The notes: generated by a model from the letters alone, not told the origin. A DNA stretch of 8,109 nt from Polyangia bacterium (GCA_030433055.1 JAUILJ010000325.1:1-8109); one strand, 5' to 3'. Shown: positions 1 through 6,635, counted from the first letter of the stretch. Translations and numbers: made by a program.

Positions 1-24
1 TGGACCTGGGCCGAAGACTTGTAA
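1..24 (+). CDS. possible 3' end of an upstream gene (partial)
   Basis: Frame 1 from the window edge reads WTWAEDL and then a TAA stop at 22-24. That stop lies 11 bases before the ATG of the kinase gene. If this is a real C-terminus, the kinase would be the downstream member of a tight same-strand pair. Only seven codons are visible, so coding cannot be shown and no function can be given. Confidence 0.25.
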   Translation, partial: WTWAEDL

Positions 25-35
25 GCTACCAGAGC

Positions 36-1994
36 ATGGGGGACGAGTCGCAGCGCACGCGAAGGCTCGACGGAGCGCTGCCCGCTCGGGCGACGGCTCA
101 CGCCACCACGCTGCGTCCAGAGCCCGTGGCTGGTCAAACTCAACCGTTGGTCGAGGAGGCGACGCGGGCGGCAGAGAGCCTGCCGCGCATCTCCGTCAGT
201 CTCGGCGAGACCGACCTCGAGTCGCTGCGCGGGCGGAGCGAGATCGATCTGCACTTCGTGGGTTTGCTCGGCGAGGGCGGGATGGGCCGCGTGCTGCTGG
301 CTCGCCAGCGATCACTCCAGCGCGAGGTTGCGGTGAAGACCAGCAAGCCCTCCGCGTCCCAGCAAGTGAGCGCCCAGCTGATCCACGAGGGCGTCATCAC
401 CGGGAAGCTAGAACACCCAGGGATCGTCCCCGTGCACTCGCTGGCACTGGACCAGGCGGGCCGCCCGGTGGTGGTGATGAAGCGTATCGAAGGTGTGGAG
501 TGGGCCACGCTGATCCACGACCCAGAGCATAGCGCGTGGGAAGACTGGGAGCTCGGTAACCGCGAGGAAATAGGGGGTGAGGCGCGCCGGGTGGCGCACC
601 TGGAGATCCTCGCTCGAGTGTGCGAAGCGGTGCACTTCGCGCACAGTCGTCACATCGTGCACCGGGACATCAAACCCGAGAACGTGATGCTGGGGCGCTT
701 CGGCGAGGTCTACCTGGTGGACTGGGGGATCGCTCTCCAGCTCGAAGCCGGCCAACCTGGGCTGGGCCTCGCTGGGACCCCGGCCTACATGGCCCCGGAG
801 ATGGTGCGTGGTGGACCCATCGATGCCCGCACCGATGTCTACCTCCTTGGCGCGACGCTTCACGAAGTATTGACCGGTACCTATCGTCACGAGGGTACCT
901 CACTCGCCGACGTGTTGGATGCGGCAGAGAGCTCGACCCCGGTCAGGTACTCAGAACACATACCCGAGGAGCTGTCGGAGATTGCGAATCGCGCCACACA
1001 CCGCGATCCCACCAGGCGCTATCAGAGCGCTGACGAGCTGCGGGCGGCGATCCGCACCTACCTGCGCCATCAAACCTCCGTTCGCTTGAGTCGCGAGGCG
1101 TTGATCCGCGTGGAACAGGCGGAGCATCAGCTCAGCGACACGTCGAAGCGCGGGGGCACGCTGCCTCCCGGAGCGCTGCGGGAGATCGGCGATTTGCTCT
1201 CCGTGGCGCGCTTCGGCTTCTCTCAGGCGCTCGAGATCTGGAGCGAAAATGCGGCGGCGCTCGCTGGGCAACGGCAATGTCTAGTGCGCTTGGTCGAAGC
1301 CGAGCTGCTGACCCGGGACGCACGCCGCGCGCGAGTTTGGCTCAGCGAGCTGAGCGACGCGCCGCCGGACCTCGTCGGACAAGTTGCCGAGCTGGAGCGT
1401 CAGCAAGCGGCCAGCGTTGAACGCAACCGGGAGCTACAGCGCCTGGCGGCGGATCTGGATAGCAAAGTCGCCTCCCGCCAACGCTTGCGCGGAGCGATCT
1501 ATCTCGGCTTGGCCGGGCTGGTCTTTTCAGGCTTCGGGATGTACCTGGTCGTGAGCGGCAGGCAGCTCACACACTGGCGGATGGTGCAGCTCTCGGTCGC
1601 GATGAACTGTGCCGTTGGTGTATGGCTATTTGCCGCGAGGAAAGAAATGCTGTCCAACGCCTTCAACCGACGCCTGATGGGCACCCTGATGCTCGTGCTC
1701 GTCGGGATGCTGGTCGATCGGCTGGTCGGGTGGTCGCTTGGCGTGGATCCGTACGCCATCCTGGTGCACGATCAGCTGCTGATGGCTCTGGGCATCGCGA
1801 TTGCGTCCCTCTCCATCGACCGCCGGCTCGCCTGGATGCTCCTACCGCTGCTGGCTGGTCTTGGGGTGACCGCGGCGTTTCCCAGCGTGGTCCCCGCGGT
1901 GTTCAGCGCCACGACCGCCCTGGCGGCGGGGATGGCAATCTGGGTGACTCGTGCCTACGTCCGCGACGCTGAGGGGAAGGCCGGCGAACTCTAG
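36..1994 (+). CDS. membrane-anchored Hanks-type Ser/Thr protein kinase
   Basis: A 652-residue protein predicted to transfer phosphate from ATP to Ser/Thr of unknown target proteins. The kinase domain spans about residues 73-345. It has the glycine loop LGEGGMG (78-84), the ATP-binding Lys101 in VAVK, the helix-C Glu118, catalytic loop HRDIKPEN (209-216, Asp211), a metal-binding motif that reads DWG (229-231) instead of DFG, APE (253-255) and the helix-F Asp267. The HRD arginine makes it an RD-type kinase. Residues about 350-480 form a helical, charged region ending in likely coiled coil (452-483). The C-terminus has about six hydrophobic segments (near 486-508, 516-535, 547-567, 575-594, 598-615, 617-638), so the kinase should sit on the cytoplasmic face of the membrane. 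No extracellular sensor such as PASTA is present. I see no convincing ribosome-binding site before the ATG. The gene converges on the KAS III gene with 21 bases between stops. The kinase call is firm; its targets are unknown. Confidence 0.96.
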   Translation: MGDESQRTRRLDGALPARATAHATTLRPEPVAGQTQPLVEEATRAAESLPRISVSLGETDLESLRGRSEIDLHFVGLLGEGGMGRVLLARQRSLQREVAVKTSKPSASQQVSAQLIHEGVITGKLEHPGIVPVHSLALDQAGRPVVVMKRIEGVEWATLIHDPEHSAWEDWELGNREEIGGEARRVAHLEILARVCEAVHFAHSRHIVHRDIKPENVMLGRFGEVYLVDWGIALQLEAGQPGLGLAGTPAYMAPEMVRGGPIDARTDVYLLGATLHEVLTGTYRHEGTSLADVLDAAESSTPVRYSEHIPEELSEIANRATHRDPTRRYQSADELRAAIRTYLRHQTSVRLSREALIRVEQAEHQLSDTSKRGGTLPPGALREIGDLLSVARFGFSQALEIWSENAAALAGQRQCLVRLVEAELLTRDARRARVWLSELSDAPPDLVGQVAELERQQAASVERNRELQRLAADLDSKVASRQRLRGAIYLGLAGLVFSGFGMYLVVSGRQLTHWRMVQLSVAMNCAVGVWLFAARKEMLSNAFNRRLMGTLMLVLVGMLVDRLVGWSLGVDPYAILVHDQLLMALGIAIASLSIDRRLAWMLLPLLAGLGVTAAFPSVVPAVFSATTALAAGMAIWVTRAYVRDAEGKAGEL

Positions 1995-2015
1995 CAACCC
2001 GAGGAAGAGCGCGGC

Positions 2016-2948
2016 CTAGTAGCGCCAGAGCATGGCGGCCAGGTGCATGCCTGCGCCCGGCGCGAAGAACAGCAACGTGTGGCCGCGCTGTATCTGACCC
2101 TGGGTGATGAAGTGATCGAGGGTGAGGGGGATGTTCACCGCCGAGAGGTTGCCTGCGAAATTGAAAGTCGTGAGCAAGCGGGGCGCAGAGATCCCCAACG
2201 ACTCCGTCCAGCGCTCCACCATCCCGAGGTTCGCTTGGTGAGGGATGAACCAGTCGATGTCTTCCGGGAAGACGTCCGTCTCCCCGAGCAGCTCTCGAGG
2301 GACGCCGAGCGCTTCCTGGTTGAAGTAGTCGCGGTAGCGCGGATCCGCGGAGAACTCGAAATGAGTCAGCTCGCCCCGAGCGTGGGCGGAGGGGAGCATC
2401 ACGAAGTCGAACGCGCTCGAGTCGGTCTGTTCGCGGACCCCCAAGAGCCCGCCCGCCTCGAAGCCCCCTTCGACAATGACCGCGGCCGCGCCATCGCCGA
2501 GGCTCGTGTTGTTGGTGCCGGGAGCGATGCCGCGCTCCGACCAGCTCATGCTCGTGACGATCGCGATGCGGTGCTGGAGCTTGCTGGCGATCAACGCATG
2601 GGCGCATTTCATGGCGGAAATGAAGCTCGCGCAGGCCGTGTCCAGGGTCCAGCACGCGGCGTGTTCGAGTCCCAGCTTGCCGGGCAGCAGGTTCACGTCC
2701 TTCGGGAACTCCCAGTCGCCCATGCCCGAGAACGCGATCACGAAGTCAATCTCTCGGGGGTCCAGAGCCACCTTGGTCATGGCGTTCTTGAGCGCCTGCT
2801 CTGCCATGAACACCGATCCTTCGCTGGCGCTCGCGCTGCGGCGCTGCTCGAGGCCGCGGGGGACGTGATGTCCGAGCGCCTCGAGCTCTTTGCGGCTGAT
2901 GCGTCGTTCAGGCCAGTAGGCCCCGGTCGAGAGGATGCGTGCGCTCAT
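2016..2948 (-). CDS. KAS III-like beta-ketoacyl synthase (FabH superfamily, divergent)
   Basis: A 310-residue thiolase-fold condensing enzyme, close in length to FabH. The Cys-His-Asn triad is intact: Cys106 in LDTACASF, His237 in IPHQAN and Asn267 in FAGNLSAVNIPL. GDGAAAV (151-157) matches the conserved GDGA segment. Family members condense an acyl starter thioester with malonyl-ACP or transfer acyl groups. Two features depart from housekeeping FabH. The N-terminal region that normally holds the WI..RTGI substrate-binding motif is shortened and altered (about 22-40). The glycine-rich C-terminal FGGGFTWG motif is replaced by APGAGMHLAAM (296-306). This points to a different starter unit or a specialised role rather than general fatty-acid initiation; that is inference. 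No ACP or other FAS/PKS gene is adjacent. A methyltransferase gene is divergent across 113 bases, so the two may share a regulatory region. No clear Shine-Dalgarno is seen. Confidence 0.9.
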   Translation of the reverse strand: MSARILSTGAYWPERRISRKELEALGHHVPRGLEQRRSASASEGSVFMAEQALKNAMTKVALDPREIDFVIAFSGMGDWEFPKDVNLLPGKLGLEHAACWTLDTACASFISAMKCAHALIASKLQHRIAIVTSMSWSERGIAPGTNNTSLGDGAAAVIVEGGFEAGGLLGVREQTDSSAFDFVMLPSAHARGELTHFEFSADPRYRDYFNQEALGVPRELLGETDVFPEDIDWFIPHQANLGMVERWTESLGISAPRLLTTFNFAGNLSAVNIPLTLDHFITQGQIQRGHTLLFFAPGAGMHLAAMLWRY

Positions 2949-3042
2949 GGGGCATTCACGGTGCCAGGCTCCCGGGCTGCTGACCAGAGGCTCGGCGTGT
3001 AGGGCCTCAGTCGGTGTTTGTGGCTTGCTCCTAGCGCGCAGG

Positions 3043-3058
3043 GCCGCATGCTTGCGGC
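3043..3058 (+). promoter_or_regulatory. small hairpin next to the methyltransferase start
   Basis: GCCGCA (3043-3048) and TGCGGC (3053-3058) are perfect inverted repeats around a four-base loop TGCT. They end three bases before the ATG at 3062, where a ribosome-binding site would normally lie. In RNA this could limit ribosome access. A five-codon reading frame (ATG 3048 to TGA 3063-3065) starts inside it and overlaps the gene start as ATGA. The structure is seen directly; any regulatory effect is inference, and such short repeats are common in GC-rich DNA. Confidence 0.3.
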
Positions 3059-3061
3059 GCC

Positions 3062-3895
3062 ATGAGCACGAACCCTCAAGCAGCGCAGATGGGCGATGAG
3101 TCCATGGCGCGTAACCTCGACTATCAGGCGCGGGCGATCTGGCCCGCTGAACAGCTCCTATTCGATCGCTATGGGCTCGAGGGGGAGTTTCGCGCTCTGG
3201 ATGTGGGATGCGGCACCGGAGAGATCACCCTGCGCCTCGCCGAACGATACCTCGGAGCGCAGCTGCTCGGCGTCGACATCCTGCCTGGCAATCTGGCGCT
3301 GGCTCTGGCCGCGCTGAAGCGAAAGCCAGAGCTGGCAGACCGAGTGCGTTTCCGTGAGGCAGATGCGTTCGCGCTAGGGGAGCCCGAAGGGAGCTTCGAC
3401 TTGGTGGTGTGCCGGCACCTGTCCCAGGCGGTGCCGGATTTCCCCCACCTGCTCGACGAGCTGTGTCGGGTTCTGGCTCCCGGCGGCGTCCTCCACTTGC
3501 TGAGCGAGGACTACGGCATGCTCCACATGCCACACGCCGCGGGTGGGCCGGATCTCGATCGCTTCTGGGTCGACGTCGCGATGCCCTATCTGGCGAGCAT
3601 CCAGTGTGATGGGAGGGTGGGGCGCCACAGTCTCCCACTGGTCAGGCGCCGCGGTCTGGTCGAAGCCAGGGTGGACTATGTCACCGTGGACACCGAGCGC
3701 GTTCCGCGAGAGTTGCTCGTGGGCATCTTCGAGGCTTGGCGCGATGGTTACACCGAGCCCCTGGCGAGCGCTACAGAGCGAGATCAAGCTGAGGTGCGGG
3801 CCTGCTTTCAGGCCATGATCGACGCCGTTCGGGACCCTGTGGCCTACGTAGTCTGGCACGTGCCGATTATTTCCGCGCGAAAACCTATGAGCTAG
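3062..3895 (+). CDS. class I SAM-dependent methyltransferase
   Basis: A 277-residue protein with a Rossmann-type methyltransferase core at about 40-150. Motif I is ALDVGCGTG (45-53). The acidic residue binding the SAM ribose is Asp72 in GVDIL, the adenine-contacting segment is around EADAF (99-103), motif II is FDLVVCR (112-118), and the post-II turn is LAPGG (138-142). It should move a methyl group from S-adenosylmethionine to a small molecule, as in UbiE/Methyltransf_11-like enzymes. The substrate cannot be read from the sequence. The C-terminal part (150-277) is less conserved and probably forms the substrate cap. The gene is divergent from the KAS III-like gene, which makes tailoring of an acyl product possible but unproven. 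Start choice is uncertain: ATG codons at residues 10 and 15 are also possible, and none has a clear ribosome-binding site. Confidence 0.9.
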   Translation: MSTNPQAAQMGDESMARNLDYQARAIWPAEQLLFDRYGLEGEFRALDVGCGTGEITLRLAERYLGAQLLGVDILPGNLALALAALKRKPELADRVRFREADAFALGEPEGSFDLVVCRHLSQAVPDFPHLLDELCRVLAPGGVLHLLSEDYGMLHMPHAAGGPDLDRFWVDVAMPYLASIQCDGRVGRHSLPLVRRRGLVEARVDYVTVDTERVPRELLVGIFEAWRDGYTEPLASATERDQAEVRACFQAMIDAVRDPVAYVVWHVPIISARKPMS

Positions 3896-3929
3896 CTCGC
3901 AGTGGCTTCGCTCTAGGCGGCGGCGTGGT

Positions 3930-4052
3930 TCAGGGACCGGTGCTCGAGACCTTCTGCTTCGTGATCAGGAACTCGTTGCACAGGAGGATCACGAACGGGC
4001 TTCGCCCGGTGCGAGTTGCCAACCGGCCCGCGAGCGCCGTGTAGTACGTCAC
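3930..4052 (-). CDS. possible 40-residue ORF overlapping the small membrane ORF
   Basis: A GTG at 4052-4050 overlaps the TGA stop (4051-4049) of the preceding small ORF as GTGA, the arrangement seen in translationally coupled genes. The frame runs 40 codons to TGA at 3932-3930. A purine-rich AAGGAA lies about ten bases upstream and could serve as ribosome-binding site. By hand count 36 of 40 codons end in G or C, much like real genes in this window. The peptide begins VTYYTALAGRLATRTG and contains a hydrophobic stretch PFVILLCNEFLI. I do not recognise a family. It may be a separate small protein, the displaced C-terminus of the upstream ORF after a frameshift, or chance. Confidence 0.3.
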   Translation of the reverse strand: MTYYTALAGRLATRTGRSPFVILLCNEFLITKQKVSSTGP

Positions 4053-4285
4053 ACCACGCTCGCTTCCTTCCAGTACATGACGATCGTGCCCGCCAACGCG
4101 CTGCCGAAGAAGGTGGCGAAGCCCACAGCGGTCGTCGTGAAGGCTCTGGCGTCCGTGGGTGGGGACTCCAGGTTCGGCTCAGTTTGCTGAAAAGCGGGTG
4201 GAGCGTACGGATTCGCGCCATCCGGCAACACCTGTTCAGGTAGCGTGGCAGGCTCACCCCCAGCGTGCTTCGGCTCTGCTGCCAT
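4049..4285 (-). CDS. small protein with one C-terminal membrane segment, or truncated membrane protein
   Basis: A 78-residue frame starting MAAEPKHAGG. The first 45 residues are polar and Pro-rich and include ANPYAPP (24-30), a type of cytosolic lead-in often seen before membrane segments in bacterial hypothetical proteins. Residues about 49-71 (FTTTAVGFATFFGSALAGTI and on) form one hydrophobic helix, followed by a short tail with the stop soon after. The last 31 codons are strongly G/C-ending (29 of 31 by hand count) while the first 47 are less biased (29 of 47). That fits a real coding 3' half continuing into the next frame at 4052. The abrupt end just after the first helix suggests truncation of a longer protein, but a tail-anchored small protein is also possible. 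The function is unknown. Confidence 0.4.
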   Translation of the reverse strand: MAAEPKHAGGEPATLPEQVLPDGANPYAPPAFQQTEPNLESPPTDARAFTTTAVGFATFFGSALAGTIVMYWKEASVV

Positions 4286-4299
4286 CGCCGCAGGCTAGC

Positions 4300-4304
4300 A
4301 GGGG
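4300..4304 (+). promoter_or_regulatory. ribosome-binding-like AGGGG before the lipoprotein start
   Basis: AGGGG ends six bases before the ATG at 4311. It supports that start, although a GTG at codon 7 would also leave an acceptable lipoprotein signal peptide. It is one of the few purine-rich sites at normal spacing in this window. Confidence 0.4.
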
Positions 4305-4310
4305 CGACCC

Positions 4311-5186
4311 ATGGTAGACTGCAGTTTCGTGCGGTGTCTCGGACTGGCTGGCTTGGTGTGTTTGACGGCTTGCTCGGTGTTTCCCGACCAGCTGACGCCA
4401 CGCGGTAACGCCGAAGGCGGCTCGGCGGGCAGCGCCTTTGGTGGGAGCTCTGGGCTTGGAGGGTCGGGTCAAGGCGCCTCCTCTCAGGGGGGCAGCGCCG
4501 GTTCCCTCACTAGCGGTGGCAGCGCGGGCTTCTCGGGTAGTGCTGGCGCCGCTGGCGATGGCGGGTCTGCCGGTGCTGGAGGGTCAGCTGGCGCTGGAGG
4601 GTCAGCCGGCGCTGGTGGGAGCGGAGCTGGCGCTGGCGGCTCTGGGGGCAGTGCAGGAACCGGTGGCGGCAGCGGCGGCTCCGGTGGCGGCCCCCTGACT
4701 TGTCCGACCCTGGTGCCCAACGCGAGCTTCGAGCTGGTGGGTGGCGGCAATCATCCGTCGGGCTGGCAGGTGATCTACGAGATGGGCACCGGCATGATCT
4801 GGGAGTCGACGGACATCGACCATCAGAGCGGGAACCGCGCGCTGCTGATCGACACCAAGTCGGTCAGCGGTAGCCCGTACTACGCCGGTATCGGGACCAA
4901 TCAGATCTCGGTCGATCCGGGTGCGACGCTCGAGGTTTCATTTTCCGCGCGGATAGTGGATCAGGGCGGTGGTCAGCCCGCCGTGAGCTTCGACTTCTTC
5001 AGTAGCGACTTCATGTACATCTCCGGGCAGACGCTGACGAACATGCCGCAGAACGACGCCTGGGTGAAGTACGGCCCGATGACCCTGACGGCACCAGGTA
5101 ACACCGCAAGGTTGACCCTGAACGTCGACTTCGACTCCAACGCGCGCTTCTTCCTAGACGACGTCTGCTTCCGACTTGTTCAGTAG
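4311..5186 (+). CDS. lipoprotein with Gly/Ser-rich linker and carbohydrate-binding-like jelly-roll domain
   Basis: A 291-residue predicted lipoprotein. A hydrophobic signal peptide ends in the lipobox LTAC with Cys21 as the lipidated residue, so the mature protein should be membrane-anchored outside the cytoplasm. Residues about 35-127 are almost only Gly, Ser and Ala, including the hexapeptide AGAGGS in tandem, and form a flexible stalk. Residues 131-291 look like a CBM4/9- or galactose-binding-like beta-sandwich. Supporting features are PNASFE near its start, GW at 151-152, HQSGNRALLID (171-181), ISVDPGATLEVSFSAR (199-214), a late VKYGPMTLTAP strand and a closing FFLDDVCF. Cys131 and Cys286 could form a disulfide tying the two ends. 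No catalytic domain is present, so a binding or surface-attachment role is inferred, and the ligand is unknown. The gene is alone on its strand, 193 bases before asd. Confidence 0.85.
   Translation: MVDCSFVRCLGLAGLVCLTACSVFPDQLTPRGNAEGGSAGSAFGGSSGLGGSGQGASSQGGSAGSLTSGGSAGFSGSAGAAGDGGSAGAGGSAGAGGSAGAGGSGAGAGGSGGSAGTGGGSGGSGGGPLTCPTLVPNASFELVGGGNHPSGWQVIYEMGTGMIWESTDIDHQSGNRALLIDTKSVSGSPYYAGIGTNQISVDPGATLEVSFSARIVDQGGGQPAVSFDFFSSDFMYISGQTLTNMPQNDAWVKYGPMTLTAPGNTARLTLNVDFDSNARFFLDDVCFRLVQ
4569..4622 (+). repeat. three 18-bp tandem units encoding AGAGGS
   Basis: Units start at 4569, 4587 and 4605. The first two differ at only two positions (GCCGGT versus GCTGGC at the start), and the third diverges at its end. 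Each encodes Ala-Gly-Ala-Gly-Gly-Ser in the lipoprotein stalk. An 18-bp unit keeps the reading frame, so copy number could vary without harming the protein. Confidence 0.85.
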
Positions 5187-5189
5187 TTC

Positions 5190-5209
5190 GAGGTCTCGAG
5201 CTGGACCTC
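5190..5209 (+). terminator. hairpin just after the lipoprotein stop codon
   Basis: GAGGTC (5190-5195) and GACCTC (5204-5209) are perfect inverted repeats around an eight-base loop, four bases past the TAG at 5184-5186. No T-run follows, so it is not a classical intrinsic terminator. It may aid termination or protect the 3' end. Confidence 0.3.
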
Positions 5210-5225
5210 AGTGGGCTGCTTGCGC

Positions 5226-5360
5226 GTCTCCCCCCCAAGCTCCCTGGCTCGCTTTCCACGACCCCGGCTGCTTGCGCTCGACAGCGCCGCCAGAGCTTGG
5301 AGACGGGAACGATCTGAAACGGCGTTGCGACGTTCGTGGATTTCGTGATCCGCCTAGCGG
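5226..5360 (+). promoter_or_regulatory. inverted-repeat-rich region upstream of asd, candidate structured leader
   Basis: The right arm 5289-5304 (GCCAGAGCTTGGAGAC) is complementary along all 16 bases to three left blocks: GTCTCC (5226-5231), AAGCTC (5237-5242) and TGGC (5245-5248). Only C-bulges (5232-5236 and 5243-5244) interrupt the left side. Inside sits a hairpin GCGCT/AGCGC (5274-5278, 5283-5287) with loop CGAC. Further repeats follow: GAACG/CGTTC (5307-5311, 5331-5335), then two hairpins that exclude each other, GGAT/ATCC (5338-5341, 5348-5351) and CCGC/GCGG (5350-5353, 5357-5360). This could be a folded asd leader RNA or a decayed terminator region. It does not resemble the lysine riboswitch as I know it. 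The pairings are seen; the function is inferred. Confidence 0.35.
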
Positions 5361-5379
5361 TCTCTGCTAAGCGTCTGCC

Positions 5380-6534
5380 ATGGCACTGACTCGGGTCGGA
5401 ATGGTGGGGTGGCGCGGCATGGTGGGCTCCGTACTGATGGAGCGCATGGTGAAGGAGCGTGACTTCGAGGGGTTGGAGCCCAAGTTCTTCTCCACATCGC
5501 AGGTGGGACAGGCTGGCCCAGACGTCGGTCCGGCGACTTCGCCCCTGGGGGACGCCTACGACGTGGCGACGCTCAAGCAGCAGGAGGCGATCGTCACCTG
5601 CCAAGGGGGCGAGTACACCAAGAAGGTGCTGCCCGAGCTGCGTAAGGCGGGCTGGGACGGCTACTGGATCGACGCGGCCAGCACCAAGCGGATGGACGAC
5701 GACTCGGTGATCGTGCTCGATCCGGTGAACCGCGCCGTGATCGACAAGGCCGTCGAGCGTGGCGTCAAGAACTACATCGGCGGCAACTGCACCGTGAGCT
5801 TGATGCTGATGGCGCTAGGTGGGCTCTATCAGCGCGGATGGGTGGAGTGGATCAGCTCCATGACCTATCAAGCGGCGTCCGGAGCCGGCGCTCAGAACAT
5901 GCGCGAGCTGGTGGCCCAAATGTACCAGATCGGCATGGACGCCAAGCCGCAAGTCGAAGACGCCGCGGGATCGATCCTGGAGCTGGACCGCCAGGTAGGT
6001 CAGACTCTACTCGCTGATTATTTCCCGACGGAAAATTTTGGCGCACCGCTGGCTGGGAGTCTGATCCCCTGGATCGACCGCCTGATGGATGGCGGCGACA
6101 CGCGTGAGGAGTGGAAGGGTCACGTGGAGTCCAACAAGATCTTGGGCAATGATCCCGCGATTCCCGTGGACGGCATCTGCGTGCGCATCGGCGCGATGCG
6201 CTGCCACTCCCAAGCGCTGACGATCAAGCTGAAGAAGAACGTGCCCCTGGATGAGCTCGAGAGCGTGATCCAAGAAGGCAACCATTGGGTCGAGGTCGTG
6301 CCCAACACGAAGGAAGCTTCGCTCCAGCGCCTGACTCCGGCCGCTGTCAACGGCACGCTCAAGGTCCCGGTGGGGCGCCTGCACAAGCTGCGCATGGGCC
6401 CCGACTACCTGGGAGCCTTCACCGTGGGCGATCAGCTCTTGTGGGGTGCTGCCGAGCCCCTGCGCCGCGCCCTGAAGATCCTGCGCGTGCATCATGGCTG
6501 GACCAGCCGCTCGATGCTGCCACCGGCGGGCTGA
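5380..6534 (+). CDS. asd: aspartate-semialdehyde dehydrogenase
   Basis: A 384-residue enzyme that reduces L-aspartyl-4-phosphate with NADPH to L-aspartate-4-semialdehyde. This is the branch point to lysine/diaminopimelate, threonine and methionine in the cytoplasm. It closely follows the E. coli-type Asd along its length. The NADP-binding start is VGMVGWRGMVGSVLM (6-20), and the catalytic Cys137 lies in GGNCTVS. Gln164 in TYQAASG, Arg269 in CVRIG and His276 in RCHSQ match E. coli Cys135, Gln162, Arg267 and His274 with a constant offset of two. GDQLLWGAAEPLRR near the end is also typical. A tail of about 15 residues (HHGWTSRSMLPPAG) extends past the usual end. The ATG fits the family start, though no ribosome-binding site is evident. 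The gene stands alone, with a repeat-rich upstream region and a hairpin downstream. Confidence 0.97.
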   Translation: MALTRVGMVGWRGMVGSVLMERMVKERDFEGLEPKFFSTSQVGQAGPDVGPATSPLGDAYDVATLKQQEAIVTCQGGEYTKKVLPELRKAGWDGYWIDAASTKRMDDDSVIVLDPVNRAVIDKAVERGVKNYIGGNCTVSLMLMALGGLYQRGWVEWISSMTYQAASGAGAQNMRELVAQMYQIGMDAKPQVEDAAGSILELDRQVGQTLLADYFPTENFGAPLAGSLIPWIDRLMDGGDTREEWKGHVESNKILGNDPAIPVDGICVRIGAMRCHSQALTIKLKKNVPLDELESVIQEGNHWVEVVPNTKEASLQRLTPAAVNGTLKVPVGRLHKLRMGPDYLGAFTVGDQLLWGAAEPLRRALKILRVHHGWTSRSMLPPAG

Positions 6535-6609
6535 GCCCCCATTCGTATCCGCGAGGATGTAGCGACAGCCGAGTATCTGACCGGCCGTGAGTCAAGGTCA
6601 AGCTGTGGG

Positions 6610-6635
6610 GCGGGCGCGGTTACTCGTGCGCCCGC
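6610..6635. terminator. hairpin between convergent asd and Cys-rich lipoprotein genes
   Basis: GCGGGCGC (6610-6617) and GCGCCCGC (6628-6635) form a perfect 8-bp GC-only stem with a ten-base loop. It lies 75 bases past the asd stop and 12 bases past the stop of the minus-strand lipoprotein gene, so it is placed to serve both. No T-run is present. A smaller hairpin, ATCC-GCGA-GGAT (6547-6558), with a GNRA-type loop lies just after asd. Confidence 0.45.

Larger units (their letters stand above)
3896..4310. other. 415-bp stretch without a large gene
   Basis: No convincing plus-strand gene lies here. On the minus strand are two small overlapping reading frames (4049-4285 and 3930-4052), listed separately. 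The segment 3970-4017 contains a nested inverted repeat. The outer arms are AACTCG (3970-3975) and CGAGTT (4012-4017). The inner hairpin is CGGGC (3996-4000) and GCCCG (4004-4008) with loop TTC. This overlaps the second small frame. It could act as a weak terminator for the converging methyltransferase transcript, but it has no T-tract. Confidence 0.5.

Noticed and set aside
1903..2655. 250-codon minus-strand frame overlapping the kinase 3' end and the KAS III gene
   Set aside because: It is in a shifted frame relative to the KAS III gene, is rich in Arg/His/Pro, and shows no domain.
2043..3002. 319-codon plus-strand frame opposite the KAS III gene
   Set aside because: It is antisense to a gene with an intact catalytic triad. 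Long antisense frames are expected in high-GC DNA, and the translation is Arg/Glu-rich with no recognisable motif.
3374..3859. 161-codon minus-strand frame across the methyltransferase gene
   Set aside because: The methyltransferase on the other strand carries all SAM motifs in order, so this is a shadow.
3889..3898. GAGCTAGCTC palindrome at the methyltransferase stop
   Set aside because: A ten-base palindrome without loop that overlaps the stop codon; too short and likely chance.
5187..5379. Lysine riboswitch before asd
   Set aside because: Position is plausible, but I cannot find its conserved core segments, and the pairing pattern differs.
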